From positions 29,889-93,888 of the forward strand of contig JBMNRU010000009.1 in assembly GCA_050944855.1 (NCBI GenBank): a DNA stretch of 64,000 nt, written 5' to 3'. Position 1 is the first letter of the stretch, and each line of letters opens with the position of its first letter. Made by a program: the position numbers and the translations under genes. Shown in pieces: positions 1 through 9,315 of this stretch. Origin of the DNA: Lactonifactor sp050944855. Lineage in GTDB: Bacteria > Bacillota > Clostridia > Lachnospirales > Lachnospiraceae. The notes beneath the pieces are model-generated. The model searched no databases, was not told the DNA's origin, and saw only the letters and a program-made list of their open reading frames with translations.

Positions 1-889
1 CATAAGCCAGTTCGACTCTGACCGCATAGTAAGCGTCTTCCCCTTCTACCACATGATCTACAATAGCACCATCTTCCAGACCTGCCACGCTTTCCTTTAC
101 TGCCGCATCAATAACCGTAGTATCTTCTTCCGGATTATACGTACTAAAGGAAAGGGACGCAGACGCAACCATATCTTCATGCAATTCTTCTGCAACAGCA
201 TTCAGATCCAATTCCGAAGAATCTTCTGCTGCCAGCATTTCATCCAGACCTTCCTGAACCGCCGCTTTTCTCTCTTCCTTTTCCTCATCCGAAAGTTCAG
301 TCGTATTTCCCTCATCATCTGTCTCAACAAAGGACAGTTTCAGATAGCTGATCGTAGTCTGTGCCGCTTCTTCCTCTGTTACTTCTGTATCTACATCCTC
401 GATCATAGGATTGTACATCTTACTCTGATAGGTATACAGCTCCAGGACAGTTGCCACATCTTCCTGACTCATACCTAACGTTTCTATCACTTCTTTGCTG
501 TTATCTTCCATAAATGCCGCTGCCGCTTTGTCGATACGTTCCTGTTCCTCTTCTGTAATCGTCACGCCGTACTCTTCGGCATTCGCCTCGATCGCCAGCA
601 TAGTCAAAATATTATCCAGGGTAGAAGATTTTACCATGTCGCCATACTGTGACCATATATCGCCTGAAGAAGATCCGTAAGTCTCCAGATAGGACTGGGT
701 CTGTGCCTGTGAATTGCGCAGCATGAAGTTGGCCGCACCTAATGTCATGCTTTGTGCATCATTGGAAATGACAATTTGTGTACCATCTAATTTTTCTGTT
801 TCGGTTTCTTTTCCACATCCGGTCACTGCTGCAATACCCATAACTGCAATCAGCATGTTACATGTCAGTTTTTTAATATATTTATTCAT
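1..889 (-). CDS. PrsA/SurA-like lipoprotein foldase (3' end outside window)
   Basis: Reading on the minus strand from an ATG at 889, preceded by GGAG, the frame stays open to the left window edge, so the C-terminus is missing. The first 25 residues form a lipoprotein signal peptide (basic MNKYIKK, hydrophobic stretch, lipobox AVTGC with the cysteine at about 25). The rest is hydrophilic, acidic and helical, like the SurA_N-type chaperone part of PrsA-family peptidyl-prolyl isomerases, which fold secreted proteins at the outer face of the membrane. It follows mfd by 68 bases, and pth-mfd-prsA-like is a common order in Firmicutes. The parvulin catalytic domain is not visible here, so isomerase activity is inferred from family and context. 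Confidence 0.7.
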   Translation of the reverse strand, partial: MNKYIKKLTCNMLIAVMGIAAVTGCGKETETEKLDGTQIVISNDAQSMTLGAANFMLRNSQAQTQSYLETYGSSSGDIWSQYGDMVKSSTLDNILTMLAIEANAEEYGVTITEEEQERIDKAAAAFMEDNSKEVIETLGMSQEDVATVLELYTYQSKMYNPMIEDVDTEVTEEEAAQTTISYLKLSFVETDDEGNTTELSDEEKEERKAAVQEGLDEMLAAEDSSELDLNAVAEELHEDMVASASLSFSTYNPEEDTTVIDAAVKESVAGLEDGAIVDHVVEGEDAYYAVRVELAY

Positions 890-957
890 TTTCGTACTCC
901 TATTTTTTTCATTCTAACGTACATTATAGCTTCTTTTCCCTGATTCAGCAAGAATAA

Positions 958-3900
958 TTACAGGGATTCATCTGTGTAATCCGCTAAGAATGTAAAAATG
1001 TCCGCAAGTCCTTCCAGAAGACCCTTCTGTTCTTTTCCATTTTTAACTCTGGTATACAAAAAAACCGGAGCCTCTCCTACTTTCATTTTCAACTCCCGCG
1101 CGTACCTATCTAATAATTTGGGAATTCCCGCAGGATCCATCCGTGCTTTTTCATACATGACCAGACGCACCGTATCTTTTGTCTGCTTTACTTCTGTCAT
1201 GTATACTTTATGTGCCAGCGCTTTCAGATTGGCGATCGCCAGCAGATTCTGCACCGATTTGGGAGGTTCGCCGAAGCGATCCAGCAGCTCTTCCATCATA
1301 TCTTCATATTCCTCCTGATTTTCAATGCCGGCAATCCGTTTATAGATATCCAGCTTTTGATATTCATTCGGAATATATTTTTCCGGAATAAAGGCATCCA
1401 TATCCAAATCCATAGTCGTTTCAAAATCTTCCCGCTTCCGGATCCCTTTTGCTTCCTTTACCGCTTCATTTAACATTTTACAATACAGATCATAGCCGAC
1501 TGCTTCCATATGACCGTGTTGTTCCGCTCCCAGAAGATTGCCTGCACCGCGAATTTCCAAATCCCGCATAGCAATCTTAAAACCGCTTCCCAATTCTGTA
1601 AATTCCCGGATGGCGTGAAGACGTTTTTCTGCCACTTCTTTCAGCATTTTGTTGCGTCGGTACATAAGAAATGCATAAGCAGTCCGGTTGGAACGTCCTA
1701 CTCGTCCCCGCAGCTGATATAGCTGTGACAGCCCCAGCTGATCCGCATCATGAATAATCATAGTATTTACATTGGAGATATCCAGCCCGGTTTCAATAAT
1801 CGTTGTAGAAACCAACACATCAATCTCTCCATTAATAAATCCGTACATGATCTTCTCCAGCTCCCGCTCATTCATCTGTCCATGTGCAAAAGCCACATTC
1901 GCCTCGGGAACCAGTTTCGCAATGCGATTCGTCAGTTCATCAATATCCTTTACCCGATTATATACATAATAGACCTGACCGTCTCTGGCCAGTTCCCGGC
2001 TGATTGCCGCCCGTACCATTTCCTCATTATATTCCATCACATAAGTCTGAATAGGCAGACGATCCTGAGGTGCTTCTTCCAGTACGCTCATATCCCGGAT
2101 ACCGATCAGACTCATATGAAGCGTACGTGGGATAGGCGTTGCGGTAAGGGTAAGAACATCCACATTTTCCTTTAATTTCTTGATCTTTTCCTTATGCGTC
2201 ACGCCAAATCGCTGCTCTTCATCTATTACCAGCAGCCCCAGATCCTTAAACGCTACATCCTTAGATAAAACTCTGTGCGTACCGATCACAATATCTACAA
2301 GACCCTTTTTCAGATCTGTAATTGTTTTCTTCTGTTCTGCCGCCGACTTAAACCGGCACAACAGATCCACCCGTACCGGAAATTCCTTCATCCTCTGTAC
2401 GAAGGTATTGTAATGCTGCTGGGCCAGAATGGTGGTCGGCACCAGATAGACTACCTGTTTCCCTTCCTGAATAGCCTTAAATGCCGCACGTATAGCAATC
2501 TCCGTCTTGCCGTAACCCACATCGCCGCAAATAAGACGATCCATAATGCGGGAACTCTCCATGTCCCGTTTTGTAGCTTCAATGGCCAGCAGCTGATCTT
2601 CTGTTTCCTCATATGGGAACATCTCTTCAAATTCTCTCTGCCACACAGTATCCGGACCGTATACAAAACCTGTTTTTTCCTGCCTGACAGCATAAAGCTC
2701 CACCAGATCTTTGGCAATATTCTGTACCGCACCCCGCACCCGGCTTTTGGTCTTATTCCATTCCTGTCCCCCCAGCTTGTTCAATTTCGGTTTCTTTGCA
2801 TCGGCGCCTGCGTATTTCTGCAGTGCATCCAGCTGGGTAGCCAGAATATACAGATTACTTTTTCCTGCATACTCTATTTTAATATAATCTTTTACTACTT
2901 TATCTACTGTAACCTTTTCAATGCCCCGATAAACACCCAGGCCGTGATTCTCATGGACAACATAATCGCCTACAGAAAGTTCGGAAAAGCTCTGGATCTT
3001 ATCCCCATTATAGGCAATCTTTTTTCGCTTTTTCTTTTTTTCTTTTCCAAAAATATCTGTCTCGGTAATCAGCACAAATCGAATCAGCGGATACTCAAAG
3101 CCTCTGTGGGCGCTCCCGTACCGCACCAGAATTTCTCCCGGCTGTATCTGTCGGCTCTCGTCCTCACTGTAAAAACTGTTGAGCCCTTCTTCCTGCAGAT
3201 CCTGTGCCAGACGGGCCGCTCTTGTCCGGGATCCGGAGAGCAGAACCACTCGATATCCCTGTTTTTTCCAAGCCTTCAGATCCTTCACCAAAAGATCAAA
3301 ACTATTGTGATACCCGTTGACTGAACGCACAGACAAATGATATCGTCCTGTAATCTCCCATTCTCCAAAATGATGTTCCATCGTACACACAGCTACACAG
3401 TTTCTTCGGTTCAGCTGCCCTGCCAATTCCACAAATCCACAGATCAAATGGGCCTGATCTGGCATCAGAGAATCATTTTCTATCTGATTCTTCACACTTT
3501 CCCGGAATTCCAGCTCCACGGCCTTCCCTTTTTCCTCCAGCCGGACCGGTTCGTCCAACATAATAATGGTATCTTCCCGTGGAAAATAATCCAAAAAAGT
3601 ATCCCCGCTGTCTCCGGCTTCCAATTCTGCTGCCGGATAAATCGTGATCTCTTCTAAATTTTCGATGGATCTCTGGGAAGCAGCGTCAAAACTGCGGATG
3701 GAATCAATCTCATCACCCCACAGCTCTATTCGCCATGGATTTTCTTCTGTGAGCGGGAAAATATCCACAATACCGCCCCGGACAGAAAACTGTCCCGGCA
3801 CTTCCACCTGTCCGCAGTACTCATATCCCAATTCTACCAGATCCCGTTTTAACTGATCCAGATTCAGCTCACTGGCATAATCAAAATGCAGTACTTTATT

Positions 3901-4299
3901 CTTAATTTCCTGCAGAGGACGCAGATAATCCATACATCCGTCAATACTGGTGATCACCGTTACATGTTTCCCTTCCAGCAGCGCCACCACTGCCTTCATA
4001 CGCTCTTTGACCAACAGATTGCCCCGGATATCCGCCTGGAAAAACAGCAAATCCTTTGCCGGATAAAAAATCACATCCCGCTGATAAAACCGATAATCTT
4101 CATACAGCTCCTTTGCCTTCAGATCATTCTCCGCCAGGATCAGGCAATGGGAAAACTGCTGGGAAATCCCATACAGAAGATGCGCTTTCTGCGACTCCAG
4201 ACAGCCGGAAACCTGCAAAATGCCCTTATTCTTTTTTACTTTTTTTAAAAGCTCCTGGTATTCCTCCAGCTCTTTCAAAGGCTCCGTCCATATATTCAT
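958..4299 (-). CDS. mfd: Transcription-repair coupling factor Mfd
   Basis: This is a 1113-residue Mfd, close to the usual length of about 1150. It binds stalled RNA polymerase, uses ATP to dislodge it and recruits UvrA to the lesion. The N-terminal 340 residues resemble the UvrB-like domains. The RNA-polymerase interaction (CarD-like) domain starts near 440 (SVGDYVVHENHGLGVY). Walker A GDVGYGKTE is at about 592-600 and the DEEQ box near 693-696. The RecG-like helicase C half contains QLYQLRGRVGRS, and a TRCF C-terminal domain follows. The ATG at 4299 lies 24 bases after the pth stop, so the genes are probably co-transcribed. Confidence 0.97.
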   Translation of the reverse strand: MNIWTEPLKELEEYQELLKKVKKNKGILQVSGCLESQKAHLLYGISQQFSHCLILAENDLKAKELYEDYRFYQRDVIFYPAKDLLFFQADIRGNLLVKERMKAVVALLEGKHVTVITSIDGCMDYLRPLQEIKNKVLHFDYASELNLDQLKRDLVELGYEYCGQVEVPGQFSVRGGIVDIFPLTEENPWRIELWGDEIDSIRSFDAASQRSIENLEEITIYPAAELEAGDSGDTFLDYFPREDTIIMLDEPVRLEEKGKAVELEFRESVKNQIENDSLMPDQAHLICGFVELAGQLNRRNCVAVCTMEHHFGEWEITGRYHLSVRSVNGYHNSFDLLVKDLKAWKKQGYRVVLLSGSRTRAARLAQDLQEEGLNSFYSEDESRQIQPGEILVRYGSAHRGFEYPLIRFVLITETDIFGKEKKKKRKKIAYNGDKIQSFSELSVGDYVVHENHGLGVYRGIEKVTVDKVVKDYIKIEYAGKSNLYILATQLDALQKYAGADAKKPKLNKLGGQEWNKTKSRVRGAVQNIAKDLVELYAVRQEKTGFVYGPDTVWQREFEEMFPYEETEDQLLAIEATKRDMESSRIMDRLICGDVGYGKTEIAIRAAFKAIQEGKQVVYLVPTTILAQQHYNTFVQRMKEFPVRVDLLCRFKSAAEQKKTITDLKKGLVDIVIGTHRVLSKDVAFKDLGLLVIDEEQRFGVTHKEKIKKLKENVDVLTLTATPIPRTLHMSLIGIRDMSVLEEAPQDRLPIQTYVMEYNEEMVRAAISRELARDGQVYYVYNRVKDIDELTNRIAKLVPEANVAFAHGQMNERELEKIMYGFINGEIDVLVSTTIIETGLDISNVNTMIIHDADQLGLSQLYQLRGRVGRSNRTAYAFLMYRRNKMLKEVAEKRLHAIREFTELGSGFKIAMRDLEIRGAGNLLGAEQHGHMEAVGYDLYCKMLNEAVKEAKGIRKREDFETTMDLDMDAFIPEKYIPNEYQKLDIYKRIAGIENQEEYEDMMEELLDRFGEPPKSVQNLLAIANLKALAHKVYMTEVKQTKDTVRLVMYEKARMDPAGIPKLLDRYARELKMKVGEAPVFLYTRVKNGKEQKGLLEGLADIFTFLADYTDESL

Positions 4300-4323
4300 G
4301 TTCCGTCTCCCTGTTATCCTCGT

Positions 4324-4884
4324 TTAATTATATTTATTCATAGCTGCATTGATATCTTCTTCCAAAATCATTTTTACAGCATCGCACGCCTTGCCGATGG
4401 CCTCATCCACACATTTGCGTTCTTCTTTTCCGAAATGTCCCAGCACATAGTCTGCCAGATCCCAGCCCTCAGGCTTTGCTCCCACGCCAATTCGGATACG
4501 GCAGAACTTCTGCGTACCCAGATGCTGGATAATATTCTTCATTCCGTTATGTCCTCCTGCACTTCCGCTCTTACGGATACGCAGTTTGCCCGGATCCAGA
4601 TCAATATCATCATAAAGAACAATCAATTCTTCCTCCGGATCAATCTTAAAATAGTCGATCAGACCCCGAACCGCCTCTCCGCTTAAATTCATATACGTCA
4701 GCGGTTTTGCCAGGATGACTTTTTGTCCTCCGATCATACCTTTCCCGAACATAGCCTTATTCCGCACTCCGGCCTGCGGGATATTTTCTCTGTCTATTAA
4801 TTCATCTATGGCATCAAACCCCACATTATGCCTGGTCTTTTCATATACTTTTGTGGGATTGCCCAAGCCTACGATCAAATACAT
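4324..4884 (-). CDS. pth: Peptidyl-tRNA hydrolase
   Basis: This 186-residue enzyme recycles peptidyl-tRNAs released during translation by cleaving the ester bond to tRNA. The start was set at the ATG at 4884 (MYLIVGLGNP), not the longer frame opening at 4926, because the family begins with exactly this strand and GGAAAGG precedes it. Signature residues are visible: GLGNP, the catalytic His in KTRHNVGFDAID (about residue 19), and DDIDL...GSAGGHNGMKNI with the catalytic Asp and binding Asn. It heads the probable pth-mfd-foldase operon. Confidence 0.96.
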   Translation of the reverse strand: MYLIVGLGNPTKVYEKTRHNVGFDAIDELIDRENIPQAGVRNKAMFGKGMIGGQKVILAKPLTYMNLSGEAVRGLIDYFKIDPEEELIVLYDDIDLDPGKLRIRKSGSAGGHNGMKNIIQHLGTQKFCRIRIGVGAKPEGWDLADYVLGHFGKEERKCVDEAIGKACDAVKMILEEDINAAMNKYN

Positions 4885-4967
4885 CTTGTAAAATCCTTTC
4901 CTACAGCGAAAAATGCTGCAGTACACAAAACAATTGCATACTGCGGCATCAATTTTATTTCTTATCC

Positions 4968-5939
4968 TTAATTAAAATATACATACTCTTCCGGAAGCGG
5001 CTCTGTACGTTCCACATGTTCTGCAGTGAGGACAGGACCCTCGCCATGATAGGCCCGCACATATTCATAAGAAACGGCAGCTGTCACCTTCACCCAATCA
5101 CCGGTGGACAGCTTCGGGGCATACGCACTTTTGCAGACATATCCAATAAATGTGGTATCATCCGCACAGCAGGTCATCGCCATACGTCCCGGTACAAAAA
5201 CCTTTGCAGGAAATTCTCTGCTTTTTAGTACCATTCCGGTAAAGGAAACCTTCTTGCCTTCATATCGTTCCGGATGGTCTTCTGCATCAATAAACCAGAT
5301 ACCATAATCCTCCGGTGCGATCTGGATCACATCCGCTTCCAGATCAAAGGGCATCTCTCCGTCAAAAATATCCTCAATCTCGCCCTGCTCGTCTTCAAAA
5401 ATGATCTCGCATCTCTGATTGACTACCTTTACACTTCTCCGAAAGGCCGCCAGCGGCAGCTCTCTGCTGCAGCGATTAAATACGACCAGATCTGCATTTT
5501 TAACCATTTCCATAAACAGGGACTTCAGATCATTATTGGCGGTATAAGTCTGAAACGTACTTCCATCTACAGAGGTAATATGCTGCAGAATCGCCCATCC
5601 ATCCGGCAGCTGCATCTGCTCAAACTTGCTTACCTGCCACATACCGTTATATTCTACGATGACACGCTCCGGACCATAAGCGATTTCCATAGCTTCCAGA
5701 CGCTCCGGTGTGAGATCTTTTATATCTTCGATCACTTCCAGATACGTATGATGCTGCTTTAATACTTCCTCATCATATTCTTCTTCCCCTTCTTCACAAA
5801 GGATCAAAAGCGTAGTTCCTTCAATATCAAAATAATCCTGTGCAAGTGTAAAGCGCAGAAAGCTTGACTTTCCGCTCTCCAGAAATCCTGTCATTAAATA
5901 CACTGCAACCCGCACATCTTCTTCATACATTGTTGGCAT
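4968..5939 (-). CDS. G3E-like P-loop GTPase with DUF1980/YcgQ-like C-terminal domain
   Basis: A protein of about 323 residues. Near the N-terminus is a P-loop, GFLESGKSS, in the same place as Walker A of CobW/G3E GTPases, but the CxCC metal motif of true COG0523 proteins is not seen. The C-terminal ~100 residues (VSFTGMVLKSREFP...RMAMTCCADDT...GDWVKV) resemble the C-terminal domain of the YcgQ/TIGR03943 family, which accompanies zinc-regulated permeases; I recognise this by motif only. The ATG at 5939 was preferred over the upstream GTG at 5948 because AGAGGTG is correctly spaced from it. It lies 27 bases after the His-rich GTPase gene and is probably in its operon. A metal-handling role is inferred. 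Confidence 0.7.
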   Translation of the reverse strand: MPTMYEEDVRVAVYLMTGFLESGKSSFLRFTLAQDYFDIEGTTLLILCEEGEEEYDEEVLKQHHTYLEVIEDIKDLTPERLEAMEIAYGPERVIVEYNGMWQVSKFEQMQLPDGWAILQHITSVDGSTFQTYTANNDLKSLFMEMVKNADLVVFNRCSRELPLAAFRRSVKVVNQRCEIIFEDEQGEIEDIFDGEMPFDLEADVIQIAPEDYGIWFIDAEDHPERYEGKKVSFTGMVLKSREFPAKVFVPGRMAMTCCADDTTFIGYVCKSAYAPKLSTGDWVKVTAAVSYEYVRAYHGEGPVLTAEHVERTEPLPEEYVYFN

Positions 5940-5966
5940 ATCTGTCACCTCTCTACTATCGTGGGA

Positions 5967-7118
5967 TTACAGGTTAAATAACTGTTCCAGCTTATCCTCT
6001 GCAATCTTGGAACCGATCACACAAAGTCTTCCCGTATACTCCGGAGCACCTTCTCTTACTTCATGCTCACCGGGAACCATATCAAAATAGATCCACTGGC
6101 CGTCTTTTCCGGCTACCATACCTTTTGCGCGAAGAATCATACCGTAAGACTCATCGGTTTCCAATGTGTGCAGAATTTCAGCAATTTTCTCCCTAGTATA
6201 AGTACGGATCGTTTCCTTACCCCAGCTGGTAAAAACTTCATCCGCATGGTGATGATGATGGTCATGATGATACTCGTGGTCATGGTCATGATGATGTTCA
6301 TGCTCATGCTCGTGGTCATGATGATGTTCATGCTCATGCTCGTGGTCATGATGATGCTCGTGGTCGTGATCATGCTCGTGATGATGCTCATGGTCGTGAT
6401 CATGCTCGTGATCGTGATGATGCTCATGGTCGTGATCATGATGATCATGTCCGCAGCAGCACTCTTCTCCATGCTCATGATGGTGCTCATTGGCCTCTTT
6501 TAATAACTCTTCCTCCATAGAATGGGCATGTTCCATGGCCTCTACGATCTGTTTTCCGTCTAACTGCGCGATCGGTGTGGTAATAATCGGCGCTTCTGCA
6601 TTTTTCTCACGGATCATTTCCACACACTGCTGCACTTTTTTCTCATCTGCAAGGTCTGTTCTGCTTAAAATAATGGCACCTGCATAGGTAATCTGATTAT
6701 CATAAAATTCGCCGAAATTTCTCATATACATCTTGCATTTTTTCACATCTACCACTGCTGTATAACTGTTCAGCCGTACCTCTACAGATTCTTCCACATC
6801 CTTTACTGCTTTCATGACATCAGACAGCTTACCCACACCTGACGGCTCGATCACAATTCTGTCAGGATGATAAGTCTCCACTACTTCTTTTAATGCCTTG
6901 CCGAAATCACCTACCAGAGAACAACAGATACAGCCGGAATTCATCTCACGGATCTCAATGCCGGCATCCTTTAAAAAGCCTCCGTCAATGCCAATCTCAC
7001 CAAATTCGTTTTCGATCAGAACAACCTGTTCCTCCTGAAATGCTTCCTGAAGCAGTTTTTTGATCAGCGTTGTCTTTCCTGCGCCAAGAAAACCTGAAAT
7101 AATATCAATCTTTGTCAT
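5967..7118 (-). CDS. G3E/COG0523 metallochaperone GTPase with long His-rich loop
   Basis: A 383-residue CobW-family GTPase. Walker A GFLGAGKTT (about 9-17), ENEFG (36-40), the CxCC metal site GCICCSLV (about 62-69) and the C-terminal CobW_C domain (about 300-380) are all present. Residues 212-292 are an uninterrupted run of His with Asp/Glu, plus CCCG just before it, which should bind many Zn, Ni or Co ions. COG0523 proteins deliver metals to client enzymes with GTP hydrolysis, often when metal is scarce, and long His loops are typical of Ni/Zn/Co storage members. Which metal is served cannot be told. It is first in a two-gene operon behind the leader at 7119-7262. Confidence 0.92.
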   Translation of the reverse strand: MTKIDIISGFLGAGKTTLIKKLLQEAFQEEQVVLIENEFGEIGIDGGFLKDAGIEIREMNSGCICCSLVGDFGKALKEVVETYHPDRIVIEPSGVGKLSDVMKAVKDVEESVEVRLNSYTAVVDVKKCKMYMRNFGEFYDNQITYAGAIILSRTDLADEKKVQQCVEMIREKNAEAPIITTPIAQLDGKQIVEAMEHAHSMEEELLKEANEHHHEHGEECCCGHDHHDHDHEHHHDHEHDHDHEHHHEHDHDHEHHHDHEHEHEHHHDHEHEHEHHHDHDHEYHHDHHHHHADEVFTSWGKETIRTYTREKIAEILHTLETDESYGMILRAKGMVAGKDGQWIYFDMVPGEHEVREGAPEYTGRLCVIGSKIAEDKLEQLFNL

Positions 7119-7162
7119 TTTTTCTCATCCTTTCTACTACAAATCCTATCGTAATACATTCC

Positions 7163-7190
7163 TTTTGCATGATAAACCAGACCAAAAGGG
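7163..7190 (-). terminator. Attenuator-like hairpin in the GTPase operon leader
   Basis: In the minus-strand leader, GGGGCGAAGGT and ACCTTCGTCCCC form a strong stem-loop followed by TTTT, about 45 bases before the GTPase start codon. Upstream in the same leader, GACGAAGG (about 7227-7234) can pair perfectly with the CCTTCGTC of the terminator arm, so the two structures are mutually exclusive. This is the layout of a transcription attenuator or unclassified riboswitch. The U tract is short, so weak termination or translational control is also possible. Confidence 0.5.
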
Positions 7191-7269
7191 GACGAAGGTA
7201 ACACCTTCGCCCCTGTAAAATACAAATCCTCAAGTCCCTTCGTCTTATCAACGACCCTCATTCGGGCAC

Positions 7270-7297
7270 ATTATAGCACATTTTTGGCAAATTGCAA
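7270..7297 (-). promoter_or_regulatory. Sigma-A-type promoter of the G3E GTPase operon
   Basis: On the minus strand, TTGCAA (7297-7292) and TATAAT (7275-7270) are separated by 16 bases. Transcription would begin near 7263 and give a leader of about 145 bases before the GTPase start. Confidence 0.6.
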
Positions 7298-7314
7298 AGT
7301 CATTTTATAAAAAC

Positions 7315-8517
7315 TTATCTTTCACAAAATACATAGGTTTTCAGTCTTGCAACGGCTTCTTCGATTTTAACAAACGGCAGCGCCACATTGATACGAATGG
7401 TGTCCGGACGCTGGAACGGCCGTCCGTCCTGCCAGATAACACCTACTTCTATTCCCGCTTTTAATAATTCCTCCAGAGATACGGCATGATCACGGCACCA
7501 CCGACTGCAGTCCAGATACAGCATATAGGTGCCCTGCGGTCTGGCCAGGGTAATTCCTTCTACTTCATCTGTAAAGAACCGGTATACATACTCAATATTC
7601 CGATCCAGTACCTGACACAATTCATCGACCCATCTGCGGCCTTCCTCCTGATAAGCACCCAGCAGGCTGTGAAAAGAAAGTACATTCATTGCATTATAAT
7701 GGGTGGACTCTGCTGTATACTCCATCCGATCCCGCAGATAATCATTGTAAATCACATGGTAAGCTCCCACCAGCCCCGCCAGACTGAAGGTTTTCGTCGG
7801 AGCATACATGGCAATAGTACGCTGCTTTGCATCCTCTGAGACTGTCTGCGTTGGAATATGATGATATCCCGGCATAACAATATCTGCCCAGATTTCATCG
7901 GAAAGCACGACACAATTGCATTTTTTGAAAACTTCCAGTGCCCTTTCTATTTCTTCTCTTTCCCAGACACGCCCGGAGGGATTATGGGGAGAACAGAAAA
8001 TGACAAAATGAATCCGGTTCTCTTTGATCTTCTGCTCCATATCCTGATAATCCATACGCCAGATCCCCTGCTCATCCCGAACCAGATCACTCAATACCGC
8101 TTTTCTTCCCGTATTCTTCAAAACTTCCATAAACCCAATATAGGTAGGAGAATGCAGCAAAACGGCTTCCCCCGGCTCTGTAAAGGTATGAATGGCCGAA
8201 ACGGTGCAGCCCATAACACCATTTTCATACCCGATACTTTCTTCTGTCAGTTCCTGATTCTGATAACGATCTCTATGCCACTTCATAATGCTTTCATAAT
8301 ATTCTTTTGTTGGCAGAAAATATCCAAAATGGGGATGGGAAAGTCTCTCCTGTATAGCCTCTGTAATCCCCGGAAATACCGGAAAATTCATGTCCGCCAC
8401 CCACATGGGAATAATGGAAAAGCCTTCCTTTACAGCAGCCCCATAAGTGGGTATATCATCAACAGCCATGGCATCATGACCACTTCTTTCTAAAATTGCA
8501 GTAAAATCGTATTTCAT
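7315..8517 (-). CDS. MalY/PatB-family PLP-dependent C-S lyase (aminotransferase class I/II fold)
   Basis: This 400-residue PLP enzyme of the MalY/PatB group typically cleaves cystathionine or cysteine (beta-elimination to pyruvate, ammonia and a thiol). Visible signatures are the N-terminal MWVADMNFPVFPGI motif, the FCSPHNPSGRVW loop, SDEIWADIV, and the PLP lysine in YAPTKTFSLAGL. The start is the ATG at 8517 (MKYDFT), which has AGAGG eight bases upstream; the longer frame would need a TTG at 8538. It is followed by the leader of the GTPase operon, so it probably forms the end of its own transcript. Aminotransferase activity cannot be excluded from sequence. Confidence 0.88.
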   Translation of the reverse strand: MKYDFTAILERSGHDAMAVDDIPTYGAAVKEGFSIIPMWVADMNFPVFPGITEAIQERLSHPHFGYFLPTKEYYESIMKWHRDRYQNQELTEESIGYENGVMGCTVSAIHTFTEPGEAVLLHSPTYIGFMEVLKNTGRKAVLSDLVRDEQGIWRMDYQDMEQKIKENRIHFVIFCSPHNPSGRVWEREEIERALEVFKKCNCVVLSDEIWADIVMPGYHHIPTQTVSEDAKQRTIAMYAPTKTFSLAGLVGAYHVIYNDYLRDRMEYTAESTHYNAMNVLSFHSLLGAYQEEGRRWVDELCQVLDRNIEYVYRFFTDEVEGITLARPQGTYMLYLDCSRWCRDHAVSLEELLKAGIEVGVIWQDGRPFQRPDTIRINVALPFVKIEEAVARLKTYVFCER

Positions 8518-8549
8518 AATCGTTACCTCTTTCTCCAATTGCTATTATT

Positions 8550-9314
8550 CTAAATCCCGAATAAATTCCGGGCATTTTCTCTCGTCACTTCCATTACTTT
8601 TTCCGGCGTTATGCCTTTTATGGCCGCAATCTCCTCTGCCACATAAGTAAGATAAGCAGAACAGTTTCTGCTTCCCCGATGGGGCTCCGGCGCCAGATAG
8701 GGGGCATCTGTTTCCAAAAGCAGATATTCCAGGGGTGCATAGGCAACCACTTCTTTCAATCGTTTTGCATTGGAAAATGTCACAACTCCTCCCACGCCCA
8801 GATAATATCCCATATTCATATATTCTCTGGCATGCTCTTTGGAATACGCATAACAGTGGATCACCCCTGTGGTATGCTCTGCTTTTTCCGCTTTCATAAT
8901 ATCCAGAGTATCTTTTGCAGCATCCCTGCTGTGGATCACCAGGGGAAGATGCGTTTCCTTGGCCAGATCAATCTGTCTTATAAACCACTGTTTCTGAACA
9001 TCATGATTTTCCTTATTCCAATAATAATCCAGACCACATTCTCCCACAGCCACTGTTTTGGGATGATCACAAAGACTGCGCAGCCACTGCATCTTCTCTT
9101 CATCCAGACAGCCTACCTCATCCGGATGGACACCTACTGCCGCATATATAAAGTCATATTGCTCCGCCAGTGCCACGCTGTCCGCAGCGCCCTGCAAAGC
9201 AGCTCCCACATTTATGATCTTCTCGATCCCCTTTTGATGCATAGACAACAGCAGCTCCTGCCGATCCTCGCAAAAAGCATCATCATCATAATGTGCATGT
9301 GTATCTAAAATCAT
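8550..9314 (-). CDS. tatD: TatD-family metal-dependent hydrolase/DNase
   Basis: A 254-residue TIM-barrel hydrolase. All the metal ligands are recognisable: THAHYDDDAF at the N-terminus (HxH), the glutamate in GECGLDYYW, histidines in VIHSRDA and GVIHCYAYS, and the aspartate in LETDAPYLAP. Family members are Mg-dependent 3'-5' exonucleases linked to DNA repair or quality control. The stop codon of the upstream permease gene (9316) lies one base from this ATG (9314), so the two are translationally adjacent. Confidence 0.93.
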   Translation of the reverse strand: MILDTHAHYDDDAFCEDRQELLLSMHQKGIEKIINVGAALQGAADSVALAEQYDFIYAAVGVHPDEVGCLDEEKMQWLRSLCDHPKTVAVGECGLDYYWNKENHDVQKQWFIRQIDLAKETHLPLVIHSRDAAKDTLDIMKAEKAEHTTGVIHCYAYSKEHAREYMNMGYYLGVGGVVTFSNAKRLKEVVAYAPLEYLLLETDAPYLAPEPHRGSRNCSAYLTYVAEEIAAIKGITPEKVMEVTRENARNLFGI

Positions 9315-9315
9315 A

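Noticed and set aside
2275..3324. 349-codon plus-strand frame inside mfd
   Set aside because: It is the antisense shadow of a clearly conserved Mfd; its translation is Ile/Phe/Cys-rich without domains or a ribosome binding site.
6063..6503. Met/Val-rich plus-strand frame and the repeat block 6240-6440, which looks repeat-array-like
   Set aside because: The block is the His/Asp/Glu codon run of the G3E GTPase; repeat units are short and irregular, with no spacers, so it is not a CRISPR.
7119..7262. Fluoride or ZTP riboswitch before the GTPase operon
   Set aside because: GGGUCGU and GGCGAAGGUGUU look superficially similar, but the other conserved blocks of those classes are missing.
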